NCBI RefSeq assembly: GCF_000621605.1
Contig: NZ_JHXX01000001.1
Span: 992,001 to 1,056,000 of the forward strand
Origin: Butyrivibrio sp. MC2021
Lineage (GTDB): Bacteria > Bacillota > Clostridia > Lachnospirales > Lachnospiraceae
Direction of reading: 5' to 3'
DNA length: 64,000 bases
Shown here: one piece after another, positions 44,658 to 53,933 of the stretch
Numbering within the stretch: the first letter of the stretch is position 1
How the letters are laid out: each line of letters opens with the position of its first letter
Program-made: the position numbers and the translations under genes
Notes under the pieces: model-generated
The model's database searches: none
The model's input: the letters and a program-made list of their open reading frames with translations, nothing else
What the model was told of the DNA's origin: nothing

Positions 44658-47600
44658 TTATGCCCCAAGTTCATTTATGATTTCCTGGTAATCCCGTCTT
44701 TCAAAGGCAGCCTTAAGTTTCTCGAATCTGGCCTGTTCTGCCTCGGGAATGATATAGTCACCAAGATCCTTGAAGATGCCCTCTACACAGACCTCGTCTT
44801 CTATTTTGGCGCTGTCCAGAAGGGCCTCGTAGGCACTTTCAAGAATAAGTTCATCCGCCACAGGTCTTTCGACCACATCAAAATGCTCCGCAAGCTTTTC
44901 TTTAAAGCCCAGATAATTGCTCATCATTACTGCGTGGTTATTTTCAATGTACTCGATATCCCTCTGCTTTCCGGCATCCTCCAGATGTCTTGCCTGCTCC
45001 GAAAGTTCAGGAATACCCACCAGCTTGGCAGAGCTCTTAAGAGCATGAACCTTGATGGTATAATTGTCGTAATCCTTGTTGTCATAGAAGGACTGTATCG
45101 CTTCGCTGTTCTCATCAATGGAATCGTAAAAGATCTTGAGTACAGCCAAAAATGCATCCTCAGAGCCACTGTTTGTAAGAGCCATCCTTACATCTATGCC
45201 GCCGATGGTCTCATACCATTTTTTAGGCATTTCCACAGGAGCTGGCTCAGGCTCTTCTTTTACTTCCTTCTCTATGTCTTTTCTCTCTTCCTCGTCCTCA
45301 TCAAGGGTCGCACTATCTCTTCTGCTGTAGTTGTCATCCGATATCAGTGAATCCAGATGGAAGCTCTTGTCACTCTTATCCATATATAAGAGACCAAAGG
45401 TTCCCATGCCGCTGTTTACAGCAATGGCTGCAGATGCCTTCTGGAAGAAGATATGCTTAAACGGAAATCTCTCCTTAACCTCCTCAGCGATCCAGCTCAG
45501 TTCCTCTTCAGTCATTCCTACATAGGCGATCAGAAGAAGCTCAAGATCAGGATCCGCCCCCTTGGAAAGGATCTTTTTAATATATTTGTGATAACAAAGC
45601 TTCTTTTCCCCCATGAACACCCAGCCCATGGTGAAGATACTCTTTTTTATCTGCAAAAGAGGTCGCATGTTGAGTGTGGCCATGATCTTATGCATTCTCT
45701 CACTCATGTAGCCGCCTCTTACCATGAACCTGGTCTCAGCCACAACGAAGCTGCAGTGCATCCTGCTCTTTATCTTCTCCAGCTCCTCTGTGATCCTCTC
45801 CACGGACTGATTCTGCTGTGCCATCTGATGGGCAGCCATAACAAGGAATCCCATGGCACTGGACAAAACTCCGGAATCCACAACAGTTACATTATCAAAC
45901 TGCCTTGCGGCCTTGGAGGCTCTGGCGTACTCCTCACTCATACTTGGAGTTATGGAGATATGGATGATATGATGGGCCTTCTGTAGCCTCGAAGCAAAGA
46001 ATTCTTCAAAGTCTCTGGTCTTGGGCGGTTCAGACCACACCTTGCCCTCCGGTGAATACATGTAGTACAAAAGCTCGTCCGTATCAGCTTCCACATTGTC
46101 ATAGAAGGTTCCTGCATCCGTATGCACCAGGAAAGAGATAACATCAAGCTGCATCTCCCTGATAAGACTGTGAGGCAGGTCGCAAAGACTGCTGGTGGTG
46201 ATGAGCACAGGAACTTTTCTCCTGTAACCCTTGGAAGTATTAAGCACTTCGTGAGACAGATCCAGACCGGTTTTTCTCCTGATCTTATACTCAGGAAGAA
46301 TATTCAGCATGGTCTCCTCAAGCTGTTTTCCGGAAACCGGCTTTAACAGATATCCGTCGAAGCCGCTTCTTGCATAAAGCTCTTTATTCTCTCCACCGGC
46401 GTTGGCGGTGAGCACAACTACCGGTGTATTATTGTTAACCTCTTCCTTCTGTTTACGAAGTCTGATAAGGCAGTCGATTCCATCCATGCCCGGCATGAGA
46501 TGATCCATAAAGATCAGGTCGTAGCGGGTATTGGCAGTCATATAAAGAGCCAGATCTCCGCTGCTGGCCAGATCTATCTGAACCTCGGTGCTGGCGATGA
46601 GTTTTCTCTCAACCTCAAGGTTCATCTCATTGTCATCCACAATAAGAATCCTTGCATCCGGTGCAGTAAAGCTGCTCTCAAACTGCTTGGCTGCTGTTGT
46701 GCTTCCGAAGTTGGCGATGCTGAGATCCCCAATAGGTGTAGGATTGGTAACTCCCTGCCACAGGGACACTGTAAAGGTTGTACCCTGGGAATACACACTG
46801 TTTACACTGATGGTTCCTTCCATCAGATCCACCAGCTGCTTAACAATTGAAAGTCCAAGGCCTGTACCTTCAATGTGCCTGTTCTTTTCCTCATCCACTC
46901 TCTGGAAAGCATCAAAAAGATAGGGCAGGGACTCCTGTTTGATTCCCATTCCCGTATCAGTTACGGAAAAGATCAGATGTGCCTTGTCCTCGCTGATCAG
47001 TTCTTTTTCCACATGGAGAGTAATTGTACCCTCGCTGGTATATTTAACCGCATTGTTAAGAAGGTTGATAAGGATCTGTTTTATCCTGACCTCATCACCG
47101 TAAAGTTCCGAAGGTATAGTAGGATCGATGTCCACCTCAAATTTAAGGCCTTTTTGCTCTGCTCTCAGCCAGATCATGTTGACGATCTCGGAGGCCATGG
47201 AAGACATGCTGTAGTTCACCGGAACAATGTCCATTTTACCGGCTTCGATCTTACTGAGATCCAGAATATCATTGACCAGCGCCAGGAGCATTCTTCCTGC
47301 ACCCTGAATATTTGCCGCATCCTTCCTGATCTCATCGGAGGCGTCATCCTGCCTTAGTATGATCTCATTCAGACCCAGGATGGAATTTATAGGTGTCCTG
47401 ATCTCATGGCTCATACTTGAGAAAAACTGATTCTGACTTCTGTTAAGTTCCTCTGCCCTTTCAGCCTGCTTCTTTGCTCTTTCACTCTCAATGGAGAAGA
47501 TCAGCTTCTGATATCTGAGCACGGCAAAAGTGGAAAGACCTACCAGCACAACGGAAACCATTGCGTCTATGCAGAACATTGCATTGGTATGGACGATAAC

Positions 47601-48047
47601 AGTATCCGGATAATGGAACCAGATAGCGTATTCTCCTATGGTTATGGCCGTAAGGATTATCATCATAGCTATTCTTATGGAGCCCGACAATAACATACCG
47701 ATAAACATATAGCTGAAGATAACCCAGAATACACCACCGCCTCTTGGGCCGCCGCCGTAGAAAAAGAGAATTGGGAGTACCACAAAGACAAGGGCTATGC
47801 ATTGGGTGATAATGCCCTTAAAAAACCTTCGGGTATATACGCTGTATCCTGTGGCAATAGGCACTGCAGCGATCATGATGGCCAGTGTCACAATCTCAAC
47901 AATATGTTCGCCCCCAAGGATATCAAATATCAAAGCTACGATCAGGGCAGTCTCTCCAAGAAATGCCAGCATGACCATAGTTCTCTCTTCATAACTAATG
48001 CTTGGGTCTCTTAATTTCTCGCGGAATAATTCGAAAGCTTTCCTCAT
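44658..48047 (-). CDS. Hybrid histidine kinase with REC, DegV-like and Hpt domains
   Basis: A 1129-residue signalling protein. It has several TM helices (about 24-185) and a HisKA domain (His214 in SMSHEIRTPINS). The HATPase domain carries the N box NLLNNAVKYT and GTGLGLSIVKQL. A receiver domain (466-585) has Asp515 in IFMDHLMPGMDG. Residues about 611-890 match the DegV fatty-acid-binding fold (VLITTSSLCDLP; VVDSGVLSSAMGFLVMAA; RGGYMSERM; AVNSGMGTFGLLYM). After an acidic linker comes an Hpt domain with His1001 in HALKSSAKLVG. The DegV-like part between REC and Hpt is unusual and suggests sensing of a fatty acid or acyl phosphate inside the relay. It overlaps the upstream kinase gene by 4 bases (ATGA). 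Confidence 0.92.
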   Translation of the reverse strand: MRKAFELFREKLRDPSISYEERTMVMLAFLGETALIVALIFDILGGEHIVEIVTLAIMIAAVPIATGYSVYTRRFFKGIITQCIALVFVVLPILFFYGGGPRGGGVFWVIFSYMFIGMLLSGSIRIAMMIILTAITIGEYAIWFHYPDTVIVHTNAMFCIDAMVSVVLVGLSTFAVLRYQKLIFSIESERAKKQAERAEELNRSQNQFFSSMSHEIRTPINSILGLNEIILRQDDASDEIRKDAANIQGAGRMLLALVNDILDLSKIEAGKMDIVPVNYSMSSMASEIVNMIWLRAEQKGLKFEVDIDPTIPSELYGDEVRIKQILINLLNNAVKYTSEGTITLHVEKELISEDKAHLIFSVTDTGMGIKQESLPYLFDAFQRVDEEKNRHIEGTGLGLSIVKQLVDLMEGTISVNSVYSQGTTFTVSLWQGVTNPTPIGDLSIANFGSTTAAKQFESSFTAPDARILIVDDNEMNLEVERKLIASTEVQIDLASSGDLALYMTANTRYDLIFMDHLMPGMDGIDCLIRLRKQKEEVNNNTPVVVLTANAGGENKELYARSGFDGYLLKPVSGKQLEETMLNILPEYKIRRKTGLDLSHEVLNTSKGYRRKVPVLITTSSLCDLPHSLIREMQLDVISFLVHTDAGTFYDNVEADTDELLYYMYSPEGKVWSEPPKTRDFEEFFASRLQKAHHIIHISITPSMSEEYARASKAARQFDNVTVVDSGVLSSAMGFLVMAAHQMAQQNQSVERITEELEKIKSRMHCSFVVAETRFMVRGGYMSERMHKIMATLNMRPLLQIKKSIFTMGWVFMGEKKLCYHKYIKKILSKGADPDLELLLIAYVGMTEEELSWIAEEVKERFPFKHIFFQKASAAIAVNSGMGTFGLLYMDKSDKSFHLDSLISDDNYSRRDSATLDEDEEERKDIEKEVKEEPEPAPVEMPKKWYETIGGIDVRMALTNSGSEDAFLAVLKIFYDSIDENSEAIQSFYDNKDYDNYTIKVHALKSSAKLVGIPELSEQARHLEDAGKQRDIEYIENNHAVMMSNYLGFKEKLAEHFDVVERPVADELILESAYEALLDSAKIEDEVCVEGIFKDLGDYIIPEAEQARFEKLKAAFERRDYQEIINELGA

Positions 48048-50101
48048 GATGCGCTCCTTTCCACGTACCTGACGTATTTGGCGGGAAGGAGTCTCTTCAT
48101 GACTCTTTCAAATTCCATAATATCAATGGGCTTGGCAATAAATCCGTCAAAGCCCTCCTTAAGGAACATCTCTCTTGCTCCACTGATGGCATTGGCAGTA
48201 AGAGCAACAATAGTAATATTGACGCCCTTATCAAGTCCCAGCTGTTTTAATCTCTTCATGGCCTCAACGCCGTCCATCTCCGGCATCATGTGATCCATGA
48301 AGATAATGTCATAGTTCTTAGCCCTGAATTTATCAATGGACTCCTGGCCGCTGGCCGCTGTTTCGGTTATCATGCCGTAGTCCCTGAACATTCCCTGGGC
48401 AACCACAAGATTCATAGGCTCATCATCCACGATAAGAGCCCTTACGCCGTCAAACATAGGGCGCTTTTGCCTGTCATCGAGCATGAGATCCCGCTCGGTG
48501 GTCATACCGTTAAGAACCTTGGTAACAGGAAGTCCATATATCGGCTTCGGAATAAGAACCAGATTGCTGTTCTTTCTGGCATGAAAGCTTTCAGTTACAG
48601 CGACGCTTACCACTGTTCCACTGGCAGCAAGATTGTCAAAAAACGCACTGTTTTTCAAGTATTCCACATCTCCCATGAAAATGTGGGATACTTCAATTCT
48701 TCCCATAAGGTTCTTGATCTCGTCTATGCTATAGGCAGAATACAGATTTACCTTGATGCCTGTAGCCAGATTTACGCCCATCTGACGATAAAAATCTCGA
48801 ACTGCAGTAACCTTATATTTTTCAGGCAGCATATGGAAAATGACGTTCTTAACATTATCCGGATTGACACTGAGACAGTTAGCAGCATTATCCACTTCCT
48901 GAGGAACGCAGAGCCTTACTGTGGTTCCTCTTCCCACCTCGCTGTTAATGGTGACAAAACCATTCATGGCGTGGGCAAAACCATAAACAACGCTGAGACC
49001 AAGGCCTATTCCGCCACTGCTTCTGTTTCTCTCCTTATTGGCCTGATAAAGTCCCTGGGACACATAGGAAACTTCCTCTCGGCTCATACCCTTTCCGGTA
49101 TCGGTAACCTCCACCGTAAGGTTCACACCGTATTCTCTTCTTATAGCGGATATCCTGATGTAGATACCGCCGCGGGCAGTGAATTTCACAGCATTATCAA
49201 TAAGGTGCCTCAGCATCTTATGAAGCTTTTTGATATCTCCCTTCATGGAAACAGGGACCTTGGGATCAAGGTCCACCACGATCTCCAACTTTTCCTTGTC
49301 ATCCCTTAGCCTGAAGTTTGAAATTACATCATTAACAAGAGAGGTGATCATATACTTGTCCCTCTCTATATATACATGGCCATTTTTAATCTCGGTATAA
49401 TCCTGGATATCCTCGATCTGTCTGGAGAGACGAAGTCCCGCATCTCTGATGGCGGTCACATCCTCGGTCTCCTCCTCCTTAAGGATAAGGTTGGAAATAC
49501 CGTTTACAACATTAACAGGGGTTCGAAGTTCATGGGAAATATTAACAAGAAAGTCATCCATATCCGCCAAAGAAGCCTGCATCAGCTTGTCATTGGTTTC
49601 AATGAATTCCATAAGCTTTTTCCTTTCAAGCATGATCCATCTGCAGACATAATGGACTGAAACCACAATTACTGCGTGAAGAACAACTTTGGAAATGTTC
49701 AGGACATCCAGTTCAATAGTGTGATAGTATAGGGCAAATACCAGCTGTACAAACAGAACCAGAAAATACTCGATCAGGGTAAAATTAAGGACAGCCACAC
49801 TTCCCAGAAGGGAAAGCGCAACAGTAAGAAGCACATTGGCTATAGCTATATCAAAAAAGCAGGACTCATGAACACCGTGAAAGATAGCAGACGCAAAGCT
49901 GAGCAAAAGAATGACATTCTCTCTCATTTTCTCCTGTCCATACTGAGAAAGATGCATTACCCACAAAGTTATAACACCAAAAATAAGAAGAGGCGGAACC
50001 CAGAATTCCCATTTTTGGATTACACTTTCAATAGTAATGCCAACGATGCATATAGTGAGGATCAGAATGATCTTGGTATGCACACTCGTGCGGTTCTTCA
50101 T
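48044..50101 (-). CDS. Membrane hybrid histidine kinase with C-terminal receiver
   Basis: A 685-residue kinase. About five to six TM helices fill residues 10-155. HisKA follows with His190 in VNISHELRTPVNV, then HATPase with HLIDNAVKFT and GGIGLGLSVVYGFA. A degenerate receiver-like part (about 415-525) lacks the phospho-Asp. A full receiver at 553-672 has Asp603 in IFMDHMMPEMDG. It has no Hpt domain, whereas the next gene, overlapping by 4 bases (ATGA), does, so phosphate may pass between the two proteins. Such pairs control complex responses; the output regulator is not in the window. The RBS (AGGGTGA) is weak. Confidence 0.92.
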   Translation of the reverse strand: MKNRTSVHTKIILILTICIVGITIESVIQKWEFWVPPLLIFGVITLWVMHLSQYGQEKMRENVILLLSFASAIFHGVHESCFFDIAIANVLLTVALSLLGSVAVLNFTLIEYFLVLFVQLVFALYYHTIELDVLNISKVVLHAVIVVSVHYVCRWIMLERKKLMEFIETNDKLMQASLADMDDFLVNISHELRTPVNVVNGISNLILKEEETEDVTAIRDAGLRLSRQIEDIQDYTEIKNGHVYIERDKYMITSLVNDVISNFRLRDDKEKLEIVVDLDPKVPVSMKGDIKKLHKMLRHLIDNAVKFTARGGIYIRISAIRREYGVNLTVEVTDTGKGMSREEVSYVSQGLYQANKERNRSSGGIGLGLSVVYGFAHAMNGFVTINSEVGRGTTVRLCVPQEVDNAANCLSVNPDNVKNVIFHMLPEKYKVTAVRDFYRQMGVNLATGIKVNLYSAYSIDEIKNLMGRIEVSHIFMGDVEYLKNSAFFDNLAASGTVVSVAVTESFHARKNSNLVLIPKPIYGLPVTKVLNGMTTERDLMLDDRQKRPMFDGVRALIVDDEPMNLVVAQGMFRDYGMITETAASGQESIDKFRAKNYDIIFMDHMMPEMDGVEAMKRLKQLGLDKGVNITIVALTANAISGAREMFLKEGFDGFIAKPIDIMEFERVMKRLLPAKYVRYVERSAS

Positions 50102-50206
50102 ATTTTTTTCACCCTAAAAAACGAGACAAATGCAAACAACTATGCATAATAAATTATACGTTTTTGAGTAAACAAAATCACGATTAGACCACTTTTTTCA
50201 TGATTT

Positions 50207-51520
50207 TTATGATAATTTAATAGTCTGTCCGATCTCAGGCAGGATAATCTTTCCGGCATGGTCGGAAACCAGCTGCTCAGGTCTGAAGCTGTGAAGCGGA
50301 ACCAGGATCTTGGGCTCTATCACATCCACTGTATGTCGCAGATAATAGGGCTCCGCATGGCCTCCAAGGCCGCATCTTTCAAAGTTAATGCCCAGGTTCT
50401 CAAGAAGGCTGTAGAATTTCGCATAGGAGGGGTCATAATCTCCCAGGGGCGCCCCGTCCATATGAAGATAAAGTGAGATCACACTCTCCAGCTCAAAGAG
50501 CTCATATATATGCTTGTAATCCTGCTGGAGCACGTACTTCTCAGGATTATCAAGAAGCATTTTTCTGATGGCCACAGGTCTTCCCTTAAGCAGAGGAGCC
50601 TTGAGCTCTCCACCCTCAGGAAGGTAAACCGCAAACTCATCCTCAGGGTAAAAAGCGGCCACATAGTCCGCCTGCTCAGGCTCAAGGACCATGGTTCTTC
50701 CGGCCCGGGCAAGAACCTCAATAAATCTGTGGATTCTTTCCACATTGCGGTTATAGTTGTTGATAACTATAAGCTGCTCTTCCTCTTTGGCATGATTCTT
50801 CATATCCTCCAAAAGAGTTAATTCAGTACGGTCTCTTACAGGGCCCTCGAGAGAAAGCATGTCCACATCCACAGAGCTTATGGTGACACCCTCACTTATC
50901 ATGAGATCTGCGCCTTTACACTTTTCCGCAAAGGCAGCGCTTATCTCAGGGTGATAGCCGTGATATCTGTAGTCACCGGTGTAGCAGATCATTTTGCCAT
51001 CAGCTTCGATAAGGAAGCCGCAGGCACCGATAACATCGTGATCCACCTGGACACAGGTCACCTTAATATCACCAAAGGTTACAGAGGCGTCGTAATCAAT
51101 GGGAAGAACATTCTTATGCTCTCTTATCTCCAGTTCTCCCATCACTCCCAGCTCGTGATACAGCTTTGCAGAATCAGCACTCATATACACAGGAACATCC
51201 TGATGAAGGGCTCCGAGACCACCCATGTGGTCGATATGCATATGAGAAATGATTATGAATATCTTTTTATCAGTCTCGCCATAGGCCTTAAGGCCAAGCT
51301 TATATGCTATCTCAGGCTCATAAATGCCGTCAATGGCATTAAGAACACCAAGCTTAACATAGTCAAAGGCTTCCATGCCCTTCCTTAAGTTAACCTTGTT
51401 GTCGATCCTGTCTGCATAAGCAAAACCAAAGTCAAAATAGCAAATGGTGGTATCGGTTTCAACCGCCACTACTGTACCGCCGATTTCTCTAAGTCCACTG
51501 AGGAAAATCACATTAGACAT
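50207..51520 (-). CDS. Metallo-beta-lactamase-fold hydrolase, RNase J-like
   Basis: A 437-residue protein with the metal motif ISHMHIDHMGGLGALH, a later Asp in CYTGDYRYHG and the beta-CASP-like part with a further His (PLHSFRP near the C terminus, as in RNase J/CPSF-type enzymes). It may cut RNA or hydrolyse another ester; its N terminus (IFLSGLREIGGTVVAVETD) is typical of RNase J relatives, though the protein is shorter than RNase J (about 550). The upstream TTG at 51538 is ignored in favour of ATG 51520, preceded by GAGGTG. It stands alone between a promoter gap and a terminator. Confidence 0.8.
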   Translation of the reverse strand: MSNVIFLSGLREIGGTVVAVETDTTICYFDFGFAYADRIDNKVNLRKGMEAFDYVKLGVLNAIDGIYEPEIAYKLGLKAYGETDKKIFIIISHMHIDHMGGLGALHQDVPVYMSADSAKLYHELGVMGELEIREHKNVLPIDYDASVTFGDIKVTCVQVDHDVIGACGFLIEADGKMICYTGDYRYHGYHPEISAAFAEKCKGADLMISEGVTISSVDVDMLSLEGPVRDRTELTLLEDMKNHAKEEEQLIVINNYNRNVERIHRFIEVLARAGRTMVLEPEQADYVAAFYPEDEFAVYLPEGGELKAPLLKGRPVAIRKMLLDNPEKYVLQQDYKHIYELFELESVISLYLHMDGAPLGDYDPSYAKFYSLLENLGINFERCGLGGHAEPYYLRHTVDVIEPKILVPLHSFRPEQLVSDHAGKIILPEIGQTIKLS

Positions 51521-51543
51521 ACTCACACCTCTATACAATAGAC

Positions 51544-51580
51544 AAAATGAGTAGGGAAGATGAGTCTCCCCTACTCATTT
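51544..51580 (-). terminator. Terminator of the sugar ABC transporter operon
   Basis: A perfect 12-bp stem AAATGAGTAGGG/CCCTACTCATTT (51545-51556 with 51569-51580) stands between the binding-protein gene and the next gene. Confidence 0.85.
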
Positions 51581-51607
51581 GAATGATATACATTTTGGAT
51601 GATATAC

Positions 51608-51641
51608 GAATTGCTCCGCTGCTTTGCAGCTCTCGCAATTC
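51608..51641. repeat. Hairpin close to the end of the binding-protein gene
   Basis: GAATTGC-TCC-GCTGC-TTT-GCAGC-TCTC-GCAATTC forms a two-part stem just after the binding-protein stop. It resembles the small hairpins at 31067-31086 in style and may stabilise the mRNA 3' end of the abundant binding-protein transcript. Confidence 0.65.
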
Positions 51642-51648
51642 TTTATCA

Positions 51649-52986
51649 TTAATACTGATCGTTAATAGCCTTTACGATTGTATCAAGCCATGTCTGAGCA
51701 TCAGCCTTGTCATAAACGAGCTGCTCAACAGTTGAAGGAACTGTTGATCTGATGTCGTTAGAAGCATCGAATGTAGGTGAGAAGAAGAAGTCCTTAGCCT
51801 GCTCATAGCATGCTGCAGCGCAAACGTTCTCATCCATGTATGCCTTGTACTCAGCTGTCTCATAAGAAGACTGTCTTACAGGAAGGTAACCTGTGTTTAC
51901 AGCCCACTTTGTCATAGCCTCTGTGCTAAGGATGTACTTGAGGTACTCCCAAGCTGCAAGCTGCTTGTTAGAATCCTGAGCGAACATAACGATGTTTGTT
52001 CCGGCCATGTTAGCTGCCTTCTTAACGTTTCCTGGAAGGGGAGCTACACCGAGATCCCATCCCTCAGCCTTGATGTAAGAAACACCGGCTGAAGAACCAA
52101 CGTAAGAAGCGATGTTCTGGTTAGAAATTACGTTTGAGAAATATCCATCCTCACCAACAAGACGAGCATAGCCGTTGTTGTAAAGGTTTGAAAGGTATGT
52201 GCATGTCTCAAGACCCTTCTCATCGTTGAAAAGAGCACCTGTAGCGTCTACATAATCAGCGCCATCCTGGTGAAGAGAAGCCTCAACAACACCAGCAAGA
52301 TCATCGTAACCGATGAAAGCGATGTTCTTAGCATCCATAACAGTCTTAGCAGCAGCCTCTACATCAGCCCATGTCTGAGGAACTTCGATACCGAGCTCTT
52401 CGAACATTGTCTTGTTGTAGAAAAGAACATAAGTTGACTTGTTGTAAGGAACAGCGTGGATAAATCCAAACTCTGAGCACTCATCACGATATGCAGGAAT
52501 GATGTCCTCCCAGTTATCGAAATCAGTTGCTACGAAATCATCAAGCTTAACAGCCTTGTCGATGTAAGGTGTAAGCCAGTTGTTGTAAGCCTGAGCAAGA
52601 TCAGGAAGAGCATCAGCAGCAGCTGAAGCCTGAAGCTTGGTCTGAAGGTCGCCGTAAGCGCCCTGGTTTACAAGAGTAACCTTGATGCCATACTCGTTAG
52701 AAGCGTTGAACTCATCTGTGATCTCTGTAAGAACAGACTCAAGATTTCCGTTCATTGCGTGCCAGAAAGTGATCTCTGTTGCTTCGATGTTCTTAGCCTC
52801 AGCAGCAGGAGCCTCTTCTGTTGCAGGTGTCTCAGCAGCAGGAGCCTCTGTAGCAGGTGTCTCTGTAGCAGGTGTCTCTGTTGCAGGAGCCTCTGTTGTG
52901 TCAGCTGCTGTCTCGCCGCAGCCAACCATCATAGAAGCGGCCATAGTCATAGCGAGTACGCTTGCACCAAATTTTTTCAGTTTCAT
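51649..52986 (-). CDS. ABC transporter extracellular sugar-binding lipoprotein
   Basis: A 445-residue type-1 extracellular solute-binding lipoprotein (MalE/UgpB-like). The signal peptide ends at the lipobox VGC (Cys23). A flexible TEAPATETPATE-type linker (about 27-64) lifts the binding domain off the membrane. The fold begins at ITFWHAMNGNLESVL and shows LPDLAQAYNNW and VPYNKSTYVLFYNKTMFEEL. It delivers a sugar or polyol to the two permeases encoded upstream in the same operon (53.1-54.8 kb). The WHAM stretch is also seen in glycerol-3-phosphate-type binders; the true ligand is not known. Confidence 0.93.
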   Translation of the reverse strand: MKLKKFGASVLAMTMAASMMVGCGETAADTTEAPATETPATETPATEAPAAETPATEEAPAAEAKNIEATEITFWHAMNGNLESVLTEITDEFNASNEYGIKVTLVNQGAYGDLQTKLQASAAADALPDLAQAYNNWLTPYIDKAVKLDDFVATDFDNWEDIIPAYRDECSEFGFIHAVPYNKSTYVLFYNKTMFEELGIEVPQTWADVEAAAKTVMDAKNIAFIGYDDLAGVVEASLHQDGADYVDATGALFNDEKGLETCTYLSNLYNNGYARLVGEDGYFSNVISNQNIASYVGSSAGVSYIKAEGWDLGVAPLPGNVKKAANMAGTNIVMFAQDSNKQLAAWEYLKYILSTEAMTKWAVNTGYLPVRQSSYETAEYKAYMDENVCAAACYEQAKDFFFSPTFDASNDIRSTVPSTVEQLVYDKADAQTWLDTIVKAINDQY

Positions 52987-53079
52987 AATACTATTCTCCT
53001 TCCTTTTCCGCGTTGCGGATGTAAAAAATATCTCAAAGGCACTATTGCCTCAAAGAACAAAGAAATACCCCGTGGGTCA

Positions 53080-53919
53080 TCAGCCCTTAAGTCCGCTCCT
53101 TGTAACACCTTCGATGATGTACTTACGAAGGAACAGATAGATGATGATGATAGGCATAACCAGCATACAGGATGCGGCCATGATAAGCTCTGTGGAAGAG
53201 CCTGCCTCAGTCTGGAAACGAACAAGTCCGTTGGAAAGAACTCTCATCTCCTGTGAGTTGGTAACAAGTAATGGCCAGAGGAATGCGTTCCAACTGCTGA
53301 TGATGTTAAGGATCGCAATTGAGAAAATGGCCTGTTTGTTCATAGGAACCATGATCTTGATCATGTATTTAAAATCTGAACACTTATCTACCTTGGCTGC
53401 CAGATAAAGTGACTCCGGAACCTGCATAAAGAAACGTGTCAGCAGGTAAATATAGAAGGCACTTGAGATCCATGGCACGATCATAGCCTTGTAGGAATCG
53501 ATCCACTTCAGGTTGATGATGGTCTCGTAGTTGGTGATGATAAGCATCTCACCGGGAATCATCAGTGTTGCCAGGAAAAGAGAAAACACTGTCTTCTTTC
53601 CCGGGAAGTTAAGTCTTGAAAAAGCAAAGGCTGAAAGCACTGTTGTTACCAAAACGCCGCAGGTTGTGCAGGTTGTAACAATAAGAGTGTTTACGAAATA
53701 CCTTGCAAAGGGAGCTGCTGCCCAGGCATCCTTGTAGTTCTGCCACTGGGGAACCTCAGGGAAAAGTGCCGGAGGAACTGCGATCAGCTCTGATGGTGTC
53801 TTAAGGGATGATGAGATCATCCAGATAAATGGCAATACAGTAAATACAGAACCAAGGATAAGAAGTCCATACTTAAGTATCGCAGCTATAACATTTACGA
53901 TTTTTCTTTTTGTTGTCAT
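53080..53919 (-). CDS. Sugar ABC transporter permease (MalG-like)
   Basis: A 279-residue integral membrane permease with about six TM helices. It has the EAA-type loop as YLAAKVDKCSDFKYMIKIMV instead of EAAxxDGA, and the C-terminal KYIIEGVTRSGLKG typical of MalG/UgpE-type permeases. It pairs with the MalF-like protein encoded 14 bases upstream. AGGAGG precedes the ATG. It lies between the permease and the binding-protein genes. Confidence 0.92.
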   Translation of the reverse strand: MTTKRKIVNVIAAILKYGLLILGSVFTVLPFIWMISSSLKTPSELIAVPPALFPEVPQWQNYKDAWAAAPFARYFVNTLIVTTCTTCGVLVTTVLSAFAFSRLNFPGKKTVFSLFLATLMIPGEMLIITNYETIINLKWIDSYKAMIVPWISSAFYIYLLTRFFMQVPESLYLAAKVDKCSDFKYMIKIMVPMNKQAIFSIAILNIISSWNAFLWPLLVTNSQEMRVLSNGLVRFQTEAGSSTELIMAASCMLVMPIIIIYLFLRKYIIEGVTRSGLKG

Positions 53920-53933
53920 GGCTTCTTTCCTCC

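Noticed and set aside
48290..49309. Open frame of 339 codons opposite the 685-residue kinase
   Set aside because: It lies entirely antisense to a gene with complete kinase motifs.
52759..53256. Cys-rich plus-strand frames opposite the binding-protein linker
   Set aside because: The Cys/Ser-rich product is the antisense of the TEAPATE repeat coding region, not a real Cys-rich protein.
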